Of a stretch of 64,000 nt of DNA, positions 32,924 to 41,209 are shown piece by piece. This DNA comes from Pseudomonas guangdongensis (GTDB lineage: Bacteria > Pseudomonadota > Gammaproteobacteria > Pseudomonadales > Pseudomonadaceae). Location of the stretch: the NCBI RefSeq assembly GCF_900105885.1, contig NZ_LT629780.1, positions 1,736,001 to 1,800,000 on the forward strand. Direction: 5' to 3'. Every line of letters begins with the position of its first letter. Position 1 is the stretch's first letter. The notes beneath the pieces are model-generated. The model saw only the letters and a program-made list of their open reading frames with translations, did no database searches and was not told the origin of the DNA. The translations under genes and the position numbers were made by a program.

Positions 32924-33672
32924 GTCAGTGGGAAAAGATTTACGGCGTTCACGCCGTCGAGGCGCTGCTGCGCCATCACCCCAAGCGGGTCAAGCAGTTG
33001 TGGCTGGCCGAGGGGCGTCAGGATCCCCGCGTGCAGGCGCTGGTGCAACTGGCCGGCGAGGCGCGGGTGCCGGTCGGTCAGCGCGAGCGGCGCGAACTGG
33101 ACGAGTGGGCCGAGGGCGTCCATCAGGGGGTGGTCGCTGAGGTCAGCCCCAGTCAGGTATGGGGCGAGAACTTCCTTGACGAGCTGCTGGCGCGCAACGA
33201 ATCGGTACCGCTGCTGCTGGTGCTCGACGGGGTGACCGATCCGCACAATCTCGGCGCCTGCCTGCGCACCGCCGATGCTGCCGGAGTGCAGGCGGTGATC
33301 GTGCCCAAGGACAAGTCGGCGACCCTCAACGCCACGGTGCGCAAGGTCGCCTGCGGCGCTGCCGAAGTGGTGCCGCTGGTGGCGGTGACCAACCTGGCGC
33401 GCACGCTGGAGAAGCTGCAGCGGCAGGGGTTGTGGATCGTCGGTACCGCCGGCGAGGCGACCCAGGAGATCTTTGATCTCGACCTGCGCGGGCCGAGCGT
33501 GCTGGTGATGGGCGCCGAGGGCAAGGGCATGCGCCGGCTGACCCGCGAGCATTGCGACTATCTGGCCAAGCTGCCGATGGGCGGCAGCGTCAGCAGCCTG
33601 AACGTCTCGGTGGCCGCGGGGGTCTGTCTGTTCGAGGCGGTGCGTCAGCGCCGGCCATCCACCGGCGCCTGA
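32920..33672 (+). CDS. rlmB: 23S rRNA (guanosine-2251-2'-O)-methyltransferase RlmB
   Basis: It methylates the 2'-OH of G2251 in the peptidyl-transferase P loop. The 250-residue SpoU/TrmH-type protein has an N-terminal substrate-binding domain (about 1-75) and a SPOUT domain with [36 protein letters not shown] and [18 protein letters not shown], the three family motifs. The ATG overlaps the rnr stop as ATGA, so the genes are translationally coupled. A hairpin lies just after the stop and the rpsF promoter overlaps it. Confidence 0.97.
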   Translation: MSQWEKIYGVHAVEALLRHHPKRVKQLWLAEGRQDPRVQALVQLAGEARVPVGQRERRELDEWAEGVHQGVVAEVSPSQVWGENFLDELLARNESVPLLLVLDGVTDPHNLGACLRTADAAGVQAVIVPKDKSATLNATVRKVACGAAEVVPLVAVTNLARTLEKLQRQGLWIVGTAGEATQEIFDLDLRGPSVLVMGAEGKGMRRLTREHCDYLAKLPMGGSVSSLNVSVAAGVCLFEAVRQRRPSTGA

Positions 33673-33676
33673 ATTG

Positions 33677-33699
33677 CGCCCCGCATTGCTTGCGGGGCG
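33677..33699 (+). terminator. 9-bp hairpin after rlmB, overlapping the rpsF promoter
   Basis: CGCCCCGCA and TGCGGGGCG flank TTGCT. No T-run follows. The 3' arm overlaps the proposed -35 of the rpsF promoter (33690-33695), so read-through and initiation may interfere. Confidence 0.5.
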
Positions 33700-33718
33700 G
33701 CACGGCCGTCCGTACAAT
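33690..33718 (+). promoter_or_regulatory. Promoter of the rpsF operon
   Basis: TTGCGG (33690-33695), a 17-base spacer and TACAAT (33713-33718). The start point near 33725 gives a leader of about 110 bases that holds the S6:S18-type structure. Confidence 0.55.
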
Positions 33719-33784
33719 GCCACCCCTTGTCGTTCTGGCAGGCGTGTCCGCGCCCGCAGCCGGCAAGCACATACGAAACATTCA

Positions 33785-33830
33785 CTCCTTGCCTGACCGC
33801 CCTGGCGGCAGGCTGCATAACCGTAAGGAG
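33785..33830 (+). promoter_or_regulatory. S6:S18-type ribosomal leader with sequestered Shine-Dalgarno
   Basis: CTCCTT (33785-33790) is the exact complement of the rpsF ribosome-binding site AAGGAG (33825-33830). Inside, GCCTG-A-CCGC pairs with GCGG-CAGGC around CCTG (33791-33813), and the 3' internal loop TGCATAACCGT carries an unpaired CCG (33821-33823) directly before the ribosome-binding site. A CCG in such a loop is the hallmark of the known leader bound by the S6-S18 complex, which mimics their 16S rRNA site. Binding would hold the start site closed and repress rpsF and rpsR. Confidence 0.75.
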
Positions 33831-33835
33831 CATTT

Positions 33836-34246
33836 ATGCGTCATTACGAAATCGTCTTCCTGGTTCACCCGGATCAGAGTGAGCAGGTTGGCGGTATGGT
33901 CGAGCGTTACACCAAGACCATCGAAGAAGACGGCGGCAAGGTCCACCGTCTGGAAGACTGGGGTCGTCGTCAGCTGGCCTACGCCATCGACAACGTCCAC
34001 AAGGCTCACTACGTGCTGATGAACGTCGAGTGCAGCGGCGCTGCCCTGGCCGAGCTGGAAGACAACTTCCGCTACAACGACGCCGTGATCCGCAACCTGG
34101 TCATCCGTCGCGACGAAGCCGTGACCGAGCAGTCCGAGATGCTCAAGGCCGAAGAAAGCCGCAACGAGCGCCGCGAGCGTCGTGACCGCAGCGACAGCGT
34201 CGAAGGCGCCGCTGAAGGCAGCGACGGCGACAGCGCCGACGAGTAA
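33836..34246 (+). CDS. rpsF: 30S ribosomal protein S6
   Basis: A 136-residue S6: [18 protein letters not shown] at the N-terminus, then [19 protein letters not shown], which is conserved. The C-terminal acidic and Arg-rich tail after residue 100 is longer than in minimal S6 proteins; in E. coli the tail is glutamylated, and here it is Glu/Ser/Gly-rich. S6 binds S18 on the 30S platform. AAGGAG is five bases before the ATG and is the sequence sequestered by the leader. First gene of rpsF-rpsR-DUF2232-rplI. Confidence 0.98.
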   Translation: MRHYEIVFLVHPDQSEQVGGMVERYTKTIEEDGGKVHRLEDWGRRQLAYAIDNVHKAHYVLMNVECSGAALAELEDNFRYNDAVIRNLVIRRDEAVTEQSEMLKAEESRNERRERRDRSDSVEGAAEGSDGDSADE

Positions 34247-34277
34247 TCTTCGTAACCAGTTTTGAGGAGCCACTTTC

Positions 34278-34508
34278 ATGGCACGTTTCTTCCGTCGTCG
34301 CAAGTTCTGCCGTTTCACCGCTGAAGGTGTTCTGGAGATCGATTACAAGGATCTCAACACCCTGAAGGCCTATGTCTCCGAAACCGGCAAGATCGTTCCG
34401 AGCCGTATCACCGGCACCAAAGCCAAGTATCAGCGTCAGCTGGCGACCGCTATCAAGCGCGCCCGCTACCTGGCCCTGCTGCCCTACACCGACAGCCACG
34501 GCCGTTAA
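34278..34508 (+). CDS. rpsR: 30S ribosomal protein S18
   Basis: A 76-residue basic protein beginning [18 protein letters not shown] and ending PYTDSHGR, complete S18. With S6 it forms the dimer that binds the central domain of 16S rRNA and, by homology, the leader of this operon. GAGGAGCC precedes the ATG. One cysteine (Cys11) is retained; no zinc motif is present. Confidence 0.98.
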   Translation: MARFFRRRKFCRFTAEGVLEIDYKDLNTLKAYVSETGKIVPSRITGTKAKYQRQLATAIKRARYLALLPYTDSHGR

Positions 34509-34542
34509 GGTCCGGCAGTCGACAGGCTAACGGACTAGACGC

Positions 34543-35436
34543 ATGCGGGCACTGGCCGATTTCGTCATGCGCGGGCGCAAGCAGGCCACCCTCGTGGTGG
34601 TGCTGGGTACCGCCCTGCCGCTGGCTTTCTGGATCGGTGCTGCCGCCGCAGCGCTCGTGCTGCTGCGGCGCGGCCTCAGCGATGCCTTGGGTATTGCGGT
34701 CTGGGCCCTGCTGCCGGCTCTGCTCTGGTGGTACTACGGCGAGCCCAGGCCGCTGCTGGTGCTGCTGGGAACCCTGAGTCTGGCTGCCGTGCTGCGCAAC
34801 ACTGCCTCCTGGAGGCCTGTGCTGCTGCTCAGTCTGCCGCTGGGCGTACTGTTCGGTGTGATCATCGGCGGTGTGTTCGGCGAGTCGGTGCAGCGCACCA
34901 GCCAGGAGTTGCAGGAGCTGATGCCGCAGATGCTGGGTGAGGTCTACCAGCAGATGCCGGACAGCGAGCGTGCGCGCATCGGCGAGCTGGTAGCGCCGGT
35001 ACTGACCGGACTGATGGCTGCGCTGCTGCAGCTGCTGTGCCTGCTCGGTCTGTTGCTGGGGCGCTACTGGCAGTCGCTGCTGTACAACCCGGGTGGCTTT
35101 GCCCGTGAGTTCCAGGCTCTGCGCCTGCCGGCTCCGCTGGCCATCGCCCTGCTGCTGGGAGTCTTCCTGCTGCCGGGCCTGGGGAGTCAGCTGGCGATGC
35201 TGACGCCGCTGTGCAGCATCCCGCTGGGATTTGCCGGCATGGCCCTGCTGCACGGGCTGGTGGCACAGAAACGCATGGCGGGGTTCTGGCTGGTCGGGTT
35301 CTACATCGCGCTGGTGTTCTTCATGCAGGTGATGTTCCCGCTGCTGGTCGTGTTGGCCGTTGTCGACAGTCTGTTTGATTTTCGTGGGCGTTCCGCGCGC
35401 AATGGCGCCAGCGGCCCCACGGACGGTGAAGGTTAA
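34543..35436 (+). CDS. DUF2232-like polytopic membrane protein in the rpsR-rplI interval
   Basis: A 297-residue protein with about eight hydrophobic segments, for example ATLVVVLGTALPLAFWIGAA, LGIAVWALLPALLWW, VLLLSLPLGVLFGVII and LVGFYIALVFFMQVMFPLLV, and one longer soluble loop near residues 108-150 rich in Glu and Gln (SVQRTSQELQELMPQM). It resembles DUF2232 (YybS-type) proteins. It lies 34 bases after rpsR and 20 before rplI, the position it holds in Pseudomonas as I recall. No signal peptide is separate from the first helix. Function unknown; its location in a ribosomal operon may only mean growth-coupled expression. Confidence 0.85.
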   Translation: MRALADFVMRGRKQATLVVVLGTALPLAFWIGAAAAALVLLRRGLSDALGIAVWALLPALLWWYYGEPRPLLVLLGTLSLAAVLRNTASWRPVLLLSLPLGVLFGVIIGGVFGESVQRTSQELQELMPQMLGEVYQQMPDSERARIGELVAPVLTGLMAALLQLLCLLGLLLGRYWQSLLYNPGGFAREFQALRLPAPLAIALLLGVFLLPGLGSQLAMLTPLCSIPLGFAGMALLHGLVAQKRMAGFWLVGFYIALVFFMQVMFPLLVVLAVVDSLFDFRGRSARNGASGPTDGEG

Positions 35437-35456
35437 AAGTCAAGAGGTTCTAGAGC

Positions 35457-35903
35457 ATGGAAATCATCCTGCTGGAAAAAATCACCAACCTGGGCAACCT
35501 GGGTGACAAGGTGAGTGTCAAGAGCGGCTATGCCCGCAACTTCCTGCTGCCGCAGGGCAAGGCCACCCGCGCCACCGCCGAGAACGTCGCTGCGTTCGAA
35601 GCGCGCCGCGCCGAGCTGGAGAAGCTGGCTGCCGAGAAGAAGGCTTACGCCGAATCCCGCGCTGCCGAGCTGGCCGAGCTGGAAGTCACCATCACCGCCA
35701 CTGCTGGCGATGAAGGCAAGCTGTTCGGTTCCATCGGTACCCACGACATCGCCGACGCCCTGACCGCCTCCGGCGTGGAAGTGGCCAAGAGCGAAGTCCG
35801 CCTGCCCAACGGTACCATCCGTCAGGTCGGCGAATACGACGTGGCCGTGCACCTGCACACCGACGTCGAAGCCACCGTTCGCGTGGTGGTGGTGGCTGCC
35901 TAA
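35457..35903 (+). CDS. rplI: 50S ribosomal protein L9
   Basis: A 148-residue L9: the N-terminal RNA-binding domain [19 protein letters not shown] and [13 protein letters not shown], a long connecting helix (about residues 40-75) and the C-terminal domain with [15 protein letters not shown]9 reaches across the L1 stalk base and affects frame maintenance. Complete. It is the last gene of the rpsF operon and ends at a strong terminator before dnaB. Confidence 0.98.
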   Translation: MEIILLEKITNLGNLGDKVSVKSGYARNFLLPQGKATRATAENVAAFEARRAELEKLAAEKKAYAESRAAELAELEVTITATAGDEGKLFGSIGTHDIADALTASGVEVAKSEVRLPNGTIRQVGEYDVAVHLHTDVEATVRVVVVAA

Positions 35904-35947
35904 GCGGGCATCCATCCGGGCTCATGTCTGTGGCATGGGTTAACATC

Positions 35948-35983
35948 GGGCACGCTCTGCCATCGGCAGGCGTGCCCTTTGTC
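35948..35983 (+). terminator. Intrinsic terminator between rplI and dnaB
   Basis: A 13-bp stem with one bulged T (GGGCACGC plus CTGCC with GGCAG plus GCGTGCCC) around ATC, followed by TTTGTCTTT. It lies 45 bases after the rplI stop. Confidence 0.8.
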
Positions 35984-36015
35984 TTTCTGCAGTACGCAAC
36001 ACACGGTAGCCAAGC

Positions 36016-37410
36016 ATGAACGAGATCGGCGTCCCCGAGCAGTACGATCTGGAGACCGCGGCCCTCAAGGTGCCGCCGCACTCCATCGAAGCCGAGCAGG
36101 CCGTGATCGGCGGCCTGATGCTCGACAACAACGCCTGGGAGCGGGTGCTGGACCTGGTGTCCGACGCCGACTTCTATCGCCATGACCACCGGCTGATCTT
36201 CCGCGCGATCTACAAGCTGGCCGAGCGCAACCAGCCGTTCGACGTGGTCACCCTCTCCGAGCAACTGGACAAGGAAGGTCAGCTGGCCCAGGTCGGCGGC
36301 CTGGCCTATCTGGGCGAACTGGCCAAGAACACCCCGTCGGTGGCCAACATCAAGGCCTACGCGCAGATCATTCGCGAGCGCGCCACCCTGCGCAAACTGA
36401 TCGGCATCAGCAACGAGATCGGCGACAGCGCCTACAACCCGCAGGGCCGCGGCGCCGAGGAGATCCTCGACGAAGCCGAGCGCAAGATCTTCCAGATCGC
36501 CGAGTCGCGGCCCAAGAGCGGCGGCCCGGTGGGCCTCAACGAACTGCTGACCAAGGCCATCGACCGCATCGACACCCTGTTCAACAGTCACGAGGCGATC
36601 ACCGGCATTTCCACCGGCTTCACCGACCTGGACGAGAAGACCAGCGGCCTGCAGCCGGGCGACCTGATCATCGTCGCCGGCCGTCCGTCGATGGGCAAGA
36701 CCACCTTCGCCATGAACCTGGTGGAGAACGCCGTGCTGCGCAGCGACAAGGCGGTGATGGTGTACTCGCTGGAGATGCCCGGCGAATCGCTGGTGATGCG
36801 TATGCTGTCCTCACTGGGGCGCATCGACCAGACCAAGGTGCGCTCCGGGCGTCTCGACGACGACGACTGGCCGCGGCTTACCTCGGCGGTCAACCTGCTC
36901 AACGAGCGCAAGCTGTTCATCGACGACACCGCCGGCATCACCCCCTCGGAAATGCGTGCGCGCACCCGCCGCCTGGTGCGCGAGCACGGCGAACTGGCGC
37001 TGATCATGGTCGACTACCTGCAGCTGATGCAGGTCGGCGGCAGCGGCGGCGAGAACCGCACCAACGAGATCTCCGAGATCTCACGCTCGCTGAAGGGCCT
37101 GGCCAAGGAATTCAACTGCCCGGTGATCGCCCTGTCGCAGCTCAACCGCTCGCTGGAGCAGCGGCCCAACAAGCGGCCGATCAACTCCGACCTGCGCGAG
37201 TCGGGCGCCATCGAGCAGGACGCCGACGTGATCATGTTCGTCTACCGCGACGAGGTGTATCACCCGGAGACCGAGCACAAGGGCGTCGCCGAGATCATCA
37301 TCGGCAAGCAGCGGAACGGCCCGATCGGTACCGTGCGCCTGGCCTTCCTCGGCAAGTACACGCGCTTCGAGAACCTCGCTCCGGGCATGTACGGCTTCGA
37401 AGACGAGTAA
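36016..37410 (+). CDS. dnaB: Replicative DNA helicase DnaB
   Basis: The hexameric 5'-3' helicase of the replication fork. The 464 residues start with the primase-interacting N-terminal domain (PHSIEAEQAVIGGLMLDN), a linker, and the RecA-like motor domain with Walker A GRPSMGKTT near residues 222-230, Walker B-region LIMVDYLQLM and ALSQLNRSLEQR. No intein is present. ATG at 36016 matches the family. The 112-base gap to rplI holds a terminator, so dnaB probably has its own promoter, which I could not place. Confidence 0.98.
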   Translation: MNEIGVPEQYDLETAALKVPPHSIEAEQAVIGGLMLDNNAWERVLDLVSDADFYRHDHRLIFRAIYKLAERNQPFDVVTLSEQLDKEGQLAQVGGLAYLGELAKNTPSVANIKAYAQIIRERATLRKLIGISNEIGDSAYNPQGRGAEEILDEAERKIFQIAESRPKSGGPVGLNELLTKAIDRIDTLFNSHEAITGISTGFTDLDEKTSGLQPGDLIIVAGRPSMGKTTFAMNLVENAVLRSDKAVMVYSLEMPGESLVMRMLSSLGRIDQTKVRSGRLDDDDWPRLTSAVNLLNERKLFIDDTAGITPSEMRARTRRLVREHGELALIMVDYLQLMQVGGSGGENRTNEISEISRSLKGLAKEFNCPVIALSQLNRSLEQRPNKRPINSDLRESGAIEQDADVIMFVYRDEVYHPETEHKGVAEIIIGKQRNGPIGTVRLAFLGKYTRFENLAPGMYGFEDE

Positions 37411-37497
37411 GCCCTGCCGGCGAGGCTCTGGCGCACGGCATTCGCCGGATATCGGGAGTAAGATGGCGGCCCCGTTTGCCGTTCTGCGAGTCTTCCG

Positions 37498-38571
37498 ATG
37501 CGTCCTCTCCTCGCCACCGTCGATCTCTCCGCGATCCGTCACAACCATGCGCTGGTTCGCGCCCGGGCCGCCGGCCAGCCGAGCTTCGCGGTGGTCAAGG
37601 CCAATGCCTACGGGCACGGGGTGCGCGAGGTGGTCTGTGCTCTGGAGGAGGCCGACGGTTTCGCCGTCGCCTGTCTGGAGGAGGCCGGCGAGGTGCGCGG
37701 TCTCAACGCGCGTGCGCGGATCCTGGTGCTGCAGGGCTGCCTGTCCGCCGACGAGTATCCGCTGGCGGCGCAACTGGACCTGGATGTGGTGGTGCAGAGC
37801 GCCGAGCAGGCCGAGGCCCTGCTGGCCACGCGGCTGCGCCAGCCCCTGCGGGTCTGGCTGAAGCTGGACAGCGGCATGCACCGCCTGGGCTTCGCCGCCG
37901 CCGAGCTGCGCCGCTGGCATGCGCGGCTGAGCGGCGCGGCGCAGGTCGGCGAGCTCAACCTGATCAGCCATTTCGCCTGCGCCGACCTGCCCGGCCATCC
38001 GCTCACCGCGCAGCAGATCGGGGCGTTCCGCAGCCTCGACGACGTGCCCTTCGCCCAGCGCTCGCTGGCCAATTCGGCGGCGATCCTCGCGCTGCCCGAG
38101 GCGCGACTGGGCTGGTTGCGGCCGGGGATCATGCTCTACGGCGCCAGCCCGTTCGCCGACGGCGCTGCGGCCGCGCTGGGCGTGCGGCCGGCGATGAGCC
38201 TGTCCGGCGCGCTGATCGCGGTGCGCGAGGTGGCGGCCGGGGACAGCGTCGGTTACGGCGCCGGCTGGGTGGCGCCGCGGCCGACGCGTATCGGCACCCT
38301 CAGTTGCGGCTATGCCGACGGCTATCCGCGCAGCGCTCCGCCGGGGACGCCGCTGCTGATCGACGGCCAGCGCGTGCCGCTGGTCGGTCGGGTGTCCATG
38401 GACATGCTCACCGTCGACCTGTCGGCGGTGCCGCAGGCCCGGGTCGGCACGCCCGTGGAACTGTGGGGCGCCGGCCTGCCGGTCGACGAGGTGGCCGCCG
38501 CCTGCGGCACCATCGGTTACGAGCTGCTCAGCCAACTGGCCGCCCGGGTGCCGCGCCGCCACCGCTACTGA
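37498..38571 (+). CDS. alr: Alanine racemase
   Basis: A PLP enzyme that makes D-alanine for peptidoglycan. The 357-residue protein has the PLP-binding Lys34 in FAVVKANAYGHG and the opposite-face catalytic Tyr253 in GYGAGW, and HFACAD and RPGIMLYG are conserved. The N-terminal barrel and C-terminal beta domain are complete. There is no signal peptide, so it is cytoplasmic; this argues against a periplasmic broad-specificity racemase. It follows dnaB by 87 bases, the recalled Pseudomonas order. A paralogous catabolic DadX cannot be excluded, but context supports Alr. Confidence 0.96.
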   Translation: MRPLLATVDLSAIRHNHALVRARAAGQPSFAVVKANAYGHGVREVVCALEEADGFAVACLEEAGEVRGLNARARILVLQGCLSADEYPLAAQLDLDVVVQSAEQAEALLATRLRQPLRVWLKLDSGMHRLGFAAAELRRWHARLSGAAQVGELNLISHFACADLPGHPLTAQQIGAFRSLDDVPFAQRSLANSAAILALPEARLGWLRPGIMLYGASPFADGAAAALGVRPAMSLSGALIAVREVAAGDSVGYGAGWVAPRPTRIGTLSCGYADGYPRSAPPGTPLLIDGQRVPLVGRVSMDMLTVDLSAVPQARVGTPVELWGAGLPVDEVAAACGTIGYELLSQLAARVPRRHRY

Positions 38572-38674
38572 GAGGCCGCCCTCCGCGGTGCGCCGGCAGA
38601 CAGGGGATGCAACTTGCCGACGCCTGGCGGATAATGCGCGCTATGTATATCCATACAGCCAAAAGACCCCGCCG

Positions 38675-39259
38675 ATGACGCCGCCGCCGACCCTGATCTA
38701 CATCCACGGTTTCAACAGCTCGCCCGCTTCGCACAAGGCGCGCGAGCTGCTCGCCGCTGCGACGCGGCTGGGGCTGGCCGGGCAGCTGCGGGTGCCGGCG
38801 CTGCACCACGATCCGCGCCGCGCCATCGACCAACTGCAGGCGCTGCTCGCCGAGGCGGCGTGCCCGGTGCTGGTCGGCAGTTCCCTCGGCGGCTACTATG
38901 CGACCTTTCTCGCCGAGCGCCACGGCCTCAAGGCCCTGCTGATCAACCCGGCGGTGCGCGTACAGCGCTACTTCGAGCGCTATCTCGGCGCGCAGCGCAA
39001 CTTCTACAGCGGCGAGTGCTGGGAGCTGACCGCCGAGCACGTCGCCGCGCTGGCGGCGCTGGAAGTGCCGCCGCCTCGTGACCTCGCGCGCTTCGTGGTG
39101 TGGCTGCAGACCGGCGACGAGACCCTCGACTACCGCGATGCCGCCGACTACTACCGGCACTGCACGGTGCAGATTGAGGACGGCGGCGACCACGGCTACC
39201 AGGGCTTCGCCGCGCGCATTCCGGAGCTGCTGGCCTTTGCCGGCCTGACCCACGCCTGA
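38675..39259 (+). CDS. YqiA/YcfP-like alpha/beta-hydrolase esterase
   Basis: A 194-residue small alpha/beta-hydrolase. It begins MTPPPTLIYIHGFNSSP, and the nucleophile elbow GSSLGGYYATFLAE contains the catalytic serine. Asp in GDETLDY and His in GGDHGYQGF complete a triad. In E. coli the homologue yqiA lies next to parE, as here, and has esterase activity on acyl esters. ATG at 38675 is the first start close to the fold; an upstream ATG at 38588 adds 29 atypical residues. A palindromic hairpin follows before parE. Confidence 0.9.
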   Translation: MTPPPTLIYIHGFNSSPASHKARELLAAATRLGLAGQLRVPALHHDPRRAIDQLQALLAEAACPVLVGSSLGGYYATFLAERHGLKALLINPAVRVQRYFERYLGAQRNFYSGECWELTAEHVAALAALEVPPPRDLARFVVWLQTGDETLDYRDAADYYRHCTVQIEDGGDHGYQGFAARIPELLAFAGLTHA

Positions 39260-39265
39260 ATTCCG

Positions 39266-39285
39266 GCCCGCGGCGCGCCGCGGGC
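39266..39285. terminator. 20-bp perfect palindrome (hairpin) between the esterase gene and parE
   Basis: GCCCGCGGCGCGCCGCGGGC can fold into an 8-bp stem with a CGCG loop, seven bases after the esterase stop and 28 before parE. No T-run follows closely. Confidence 0.45.
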
Positions 39286-39313
39286 GACCCTTTCGCCAGA
39301 CAGACATCCAGCC

Positions 39314-41209
39314 ATGGCCAATACCTCCTATACCGCCGAAGCCATCGAGGTCCTCTCCGGCCTCGACCCGGTGCGCAAGCGCCCGGGCATGTACACCGAC
39401 ACCAGCCGCCCCAACCACCTGGCCCAGGAAGTCATCGACAACAGCGTCGACGAGGCGCTGGCCGGGCACGCCCGCAGCCTGCAGGTGATCCTGCATGGCG
39501 ACAACTCGCTGCAGGTGATCGACGACGGTCGCGGCATGCCGGTGGACATCCACCCGGAGGAGGGCGTCAGCGGCGTCGAGCTGATCCTCACCAAGCTGCA
39601 CGCCGGCGGCAAGTTCTCCAACAAGAACTACCAGTTCTCCGGCGGCCTGCACGGCGTCGGCATCTCGGTGGTCAACGCCCTGTCGACCCGCGTCGAGGTG
39701 CGCGTGCGCCGCGACGGTAACGAGTACGCCATGGCCTTCGAGCACGGCTTCAAGGTCAGCGAGCTGGAAGTGGTCGGCACGGTCGGCAAGCGCAACACCG
39801 GCACCAGCGTGCAGTTCTGGCCCGATGCCCGCTACTTCGACGCCGCGAAGTTCTCCATCGCCCGTCTCAAGCACGTGCTCAAGGCCAAGGCGGTGCTCTG
39901 CCCGGGCCTGGCGGTGTCCTTCGAGGACAAGGCCGGCGGCGAGAAGGTCGAGTGGCACTACGAGGACGGCCTGCGTTCCTACCTCAGCGATGCGGTCAGC
40001 GACTTCGCCCGCCTGCCGGAGACGCCGTTCGTCGGCAGCCTGGCCGGCAACAAGGAGGCGGTCGACTGGGCGCTGCTGTGGCTGCCCGAGGGCGGCGAGA
40101 GCGTGCAGGAAAGCTACGTCAACCTGATCCCCACCGCTCAGGGCGGCACCCACGTCAACGGCCTGCGCCAGGGCCTGCTGGACGCCATGCGCGAGTTCTG
40201 CGAGTTCAGAAGCCTGTTGCCGCGCGGCGTCAAGCTGGCGCCGGAGGACGTCTGGGAGCGCATCGCCTTCGTGCTGTCGATGAAGATGCAGGAGCCGCAG
40301 TTTTCTGGACAGACCAAGGAGCGGCTGTCCTCGCGCGAGGCGGCGGCCTTCGTCTCCGGGGTGGTCAAGGACGCCTTCAGCCTGTGGCTCAACGAGCATC
40401 CCGAACTGGGCCTGGCACTGGCCGAGCTGGCGATCAGCAACGCCGGGCGGCGCCTCAAGGCCAGCAAGAAGGTCGAGCGCAAGCGCGTCACCCAGGGGCC
40501 GGCGCTGCCCGGCAAGCTGGCCGACTGCGCCGGCGCCGACAGCAGCCGCTCCGAGCTGTTCCTGGTCGAGGGCGACTCGGCCGGCGGCAGCGCCAAGCAG
40601 GCGCGCGACAAGGAGTTCCAGGCGATCATGCCGCTGCGCGGCAAGATCCTGAACACCTGGGAGGTGGACGGCGGCGAGGTGCTGGCCAGCCAGGAGGTCC
40701 ACGACATCGCCGTGGCCATCGGCATCGACCCGGGCGCGACCGACCTGTCGCAGCTGCGCTACGGCAAGATCTGCATCCTCGCCGACGCCGACTCCGATGG
40801 CCTGCACATTGCCACCCTGCTGTGCGCGCTGTTCGTCCGCCACTTCCGCGCCCTGGTCGAGGCCGGCCACGTCTATGTGGCGATGCCGCCGCTGTACCGC
40901 ATCGACCTGGGCAAGGAGGTCTGGTACGCGCTGGACGAGGCCGAGCGCGACGGCATTCTTGACCGCCTGGTCGCCGAGAAGCGCCGCGGCAAGCCGCAGG
41001 TCACCCGCTTCAAGGGCCTCGGCGAGATGAACCCGCCGCAGCTGCGCGAAACCACCATGGACCCCAACACCCGCCGGCTGGTGCAGCTGACCCTCGACGA
41101 CCTGCAGGGCACCCACGAGATGATGGACATGCTGCTGGCCAAGAAGCGCGCCGGCGACCGCAAGAGCTGGCTGGAGAGCAAGGGCAACCTCGCCGAGGTG
41201 CTGGCGTGA
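39314..41209 (+). CDS. parE: DNA topoisomerase IV subunit B
   Basis: The ATPase subunit of topoisomerase IV, which unlinks daughter chromosomes. The 631 residues contain the GHKL ATPase domain (EVIDNSVDEALAG, VIDDGRGMPVDIHP, SGGLHGVGISVVNALS), the transducer domain and the TOPRIM domain with EGDSAGGSAKQARDKEFQAI and DADSDG. The C-terminal short form without the GyrB insert, and proximity to yqiA and parC, identify ParE rather than GyrB. The stop overlaps the GTG of the next gene by four bases. Confidence 0.97.
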   Translation: MANTSYTAEAIEVLSGLDPVRKRPGMYTDTSRPNHLAQEVIDNSVDEALAGHARSLQVILHGDNSLQVIDDGRGMPVDIHPEEGVSGVELILTKLHAGGKFSNKNYQFSGGLHGVGISVVNALSTRVEVRVRRDGNEYAMAFEHGFKVSELEVVGTVGKRNTGTSVQFWPDARYFDAAKFSIARLKHVLKAKAVLCPGLAVSFEDKAGGEKVEWHYEDGLRSYLSDAVSDFARLPETPFVGSLAGNKEAVDWALLWLPEGGESVQESYVNLIPTAQGGTHVNGLRQGLLDAMREFCEFRSLLPRGVKLAPEDVWERIAFVLSMKMQEPQFSGQTKERLSSREAAAFVSGVVKDAFSLWLNEHPELGLALAELAISNAGRRLKASKKVERKRVTQGPALPGKLADCAGADSSRSELFLVEGDSAGGSAKQARDKEFQAIMPLRGKILNTWEVDGGEVLASQEVHDIAVAIGIDPGATDLSQLRYGKICILADADSDGLHIATLLCALFVRHFRALVEAGHVYVAMPPLYRIDLGKEVWYALDEAERDGILDRLVAEKRRGKPQVTRFKGLGEMNPPQLRETTMDPNTRRLVQLTLDDLQGTHEMMDMLLAKKRAGDRKSWLESKGNLAEVLA

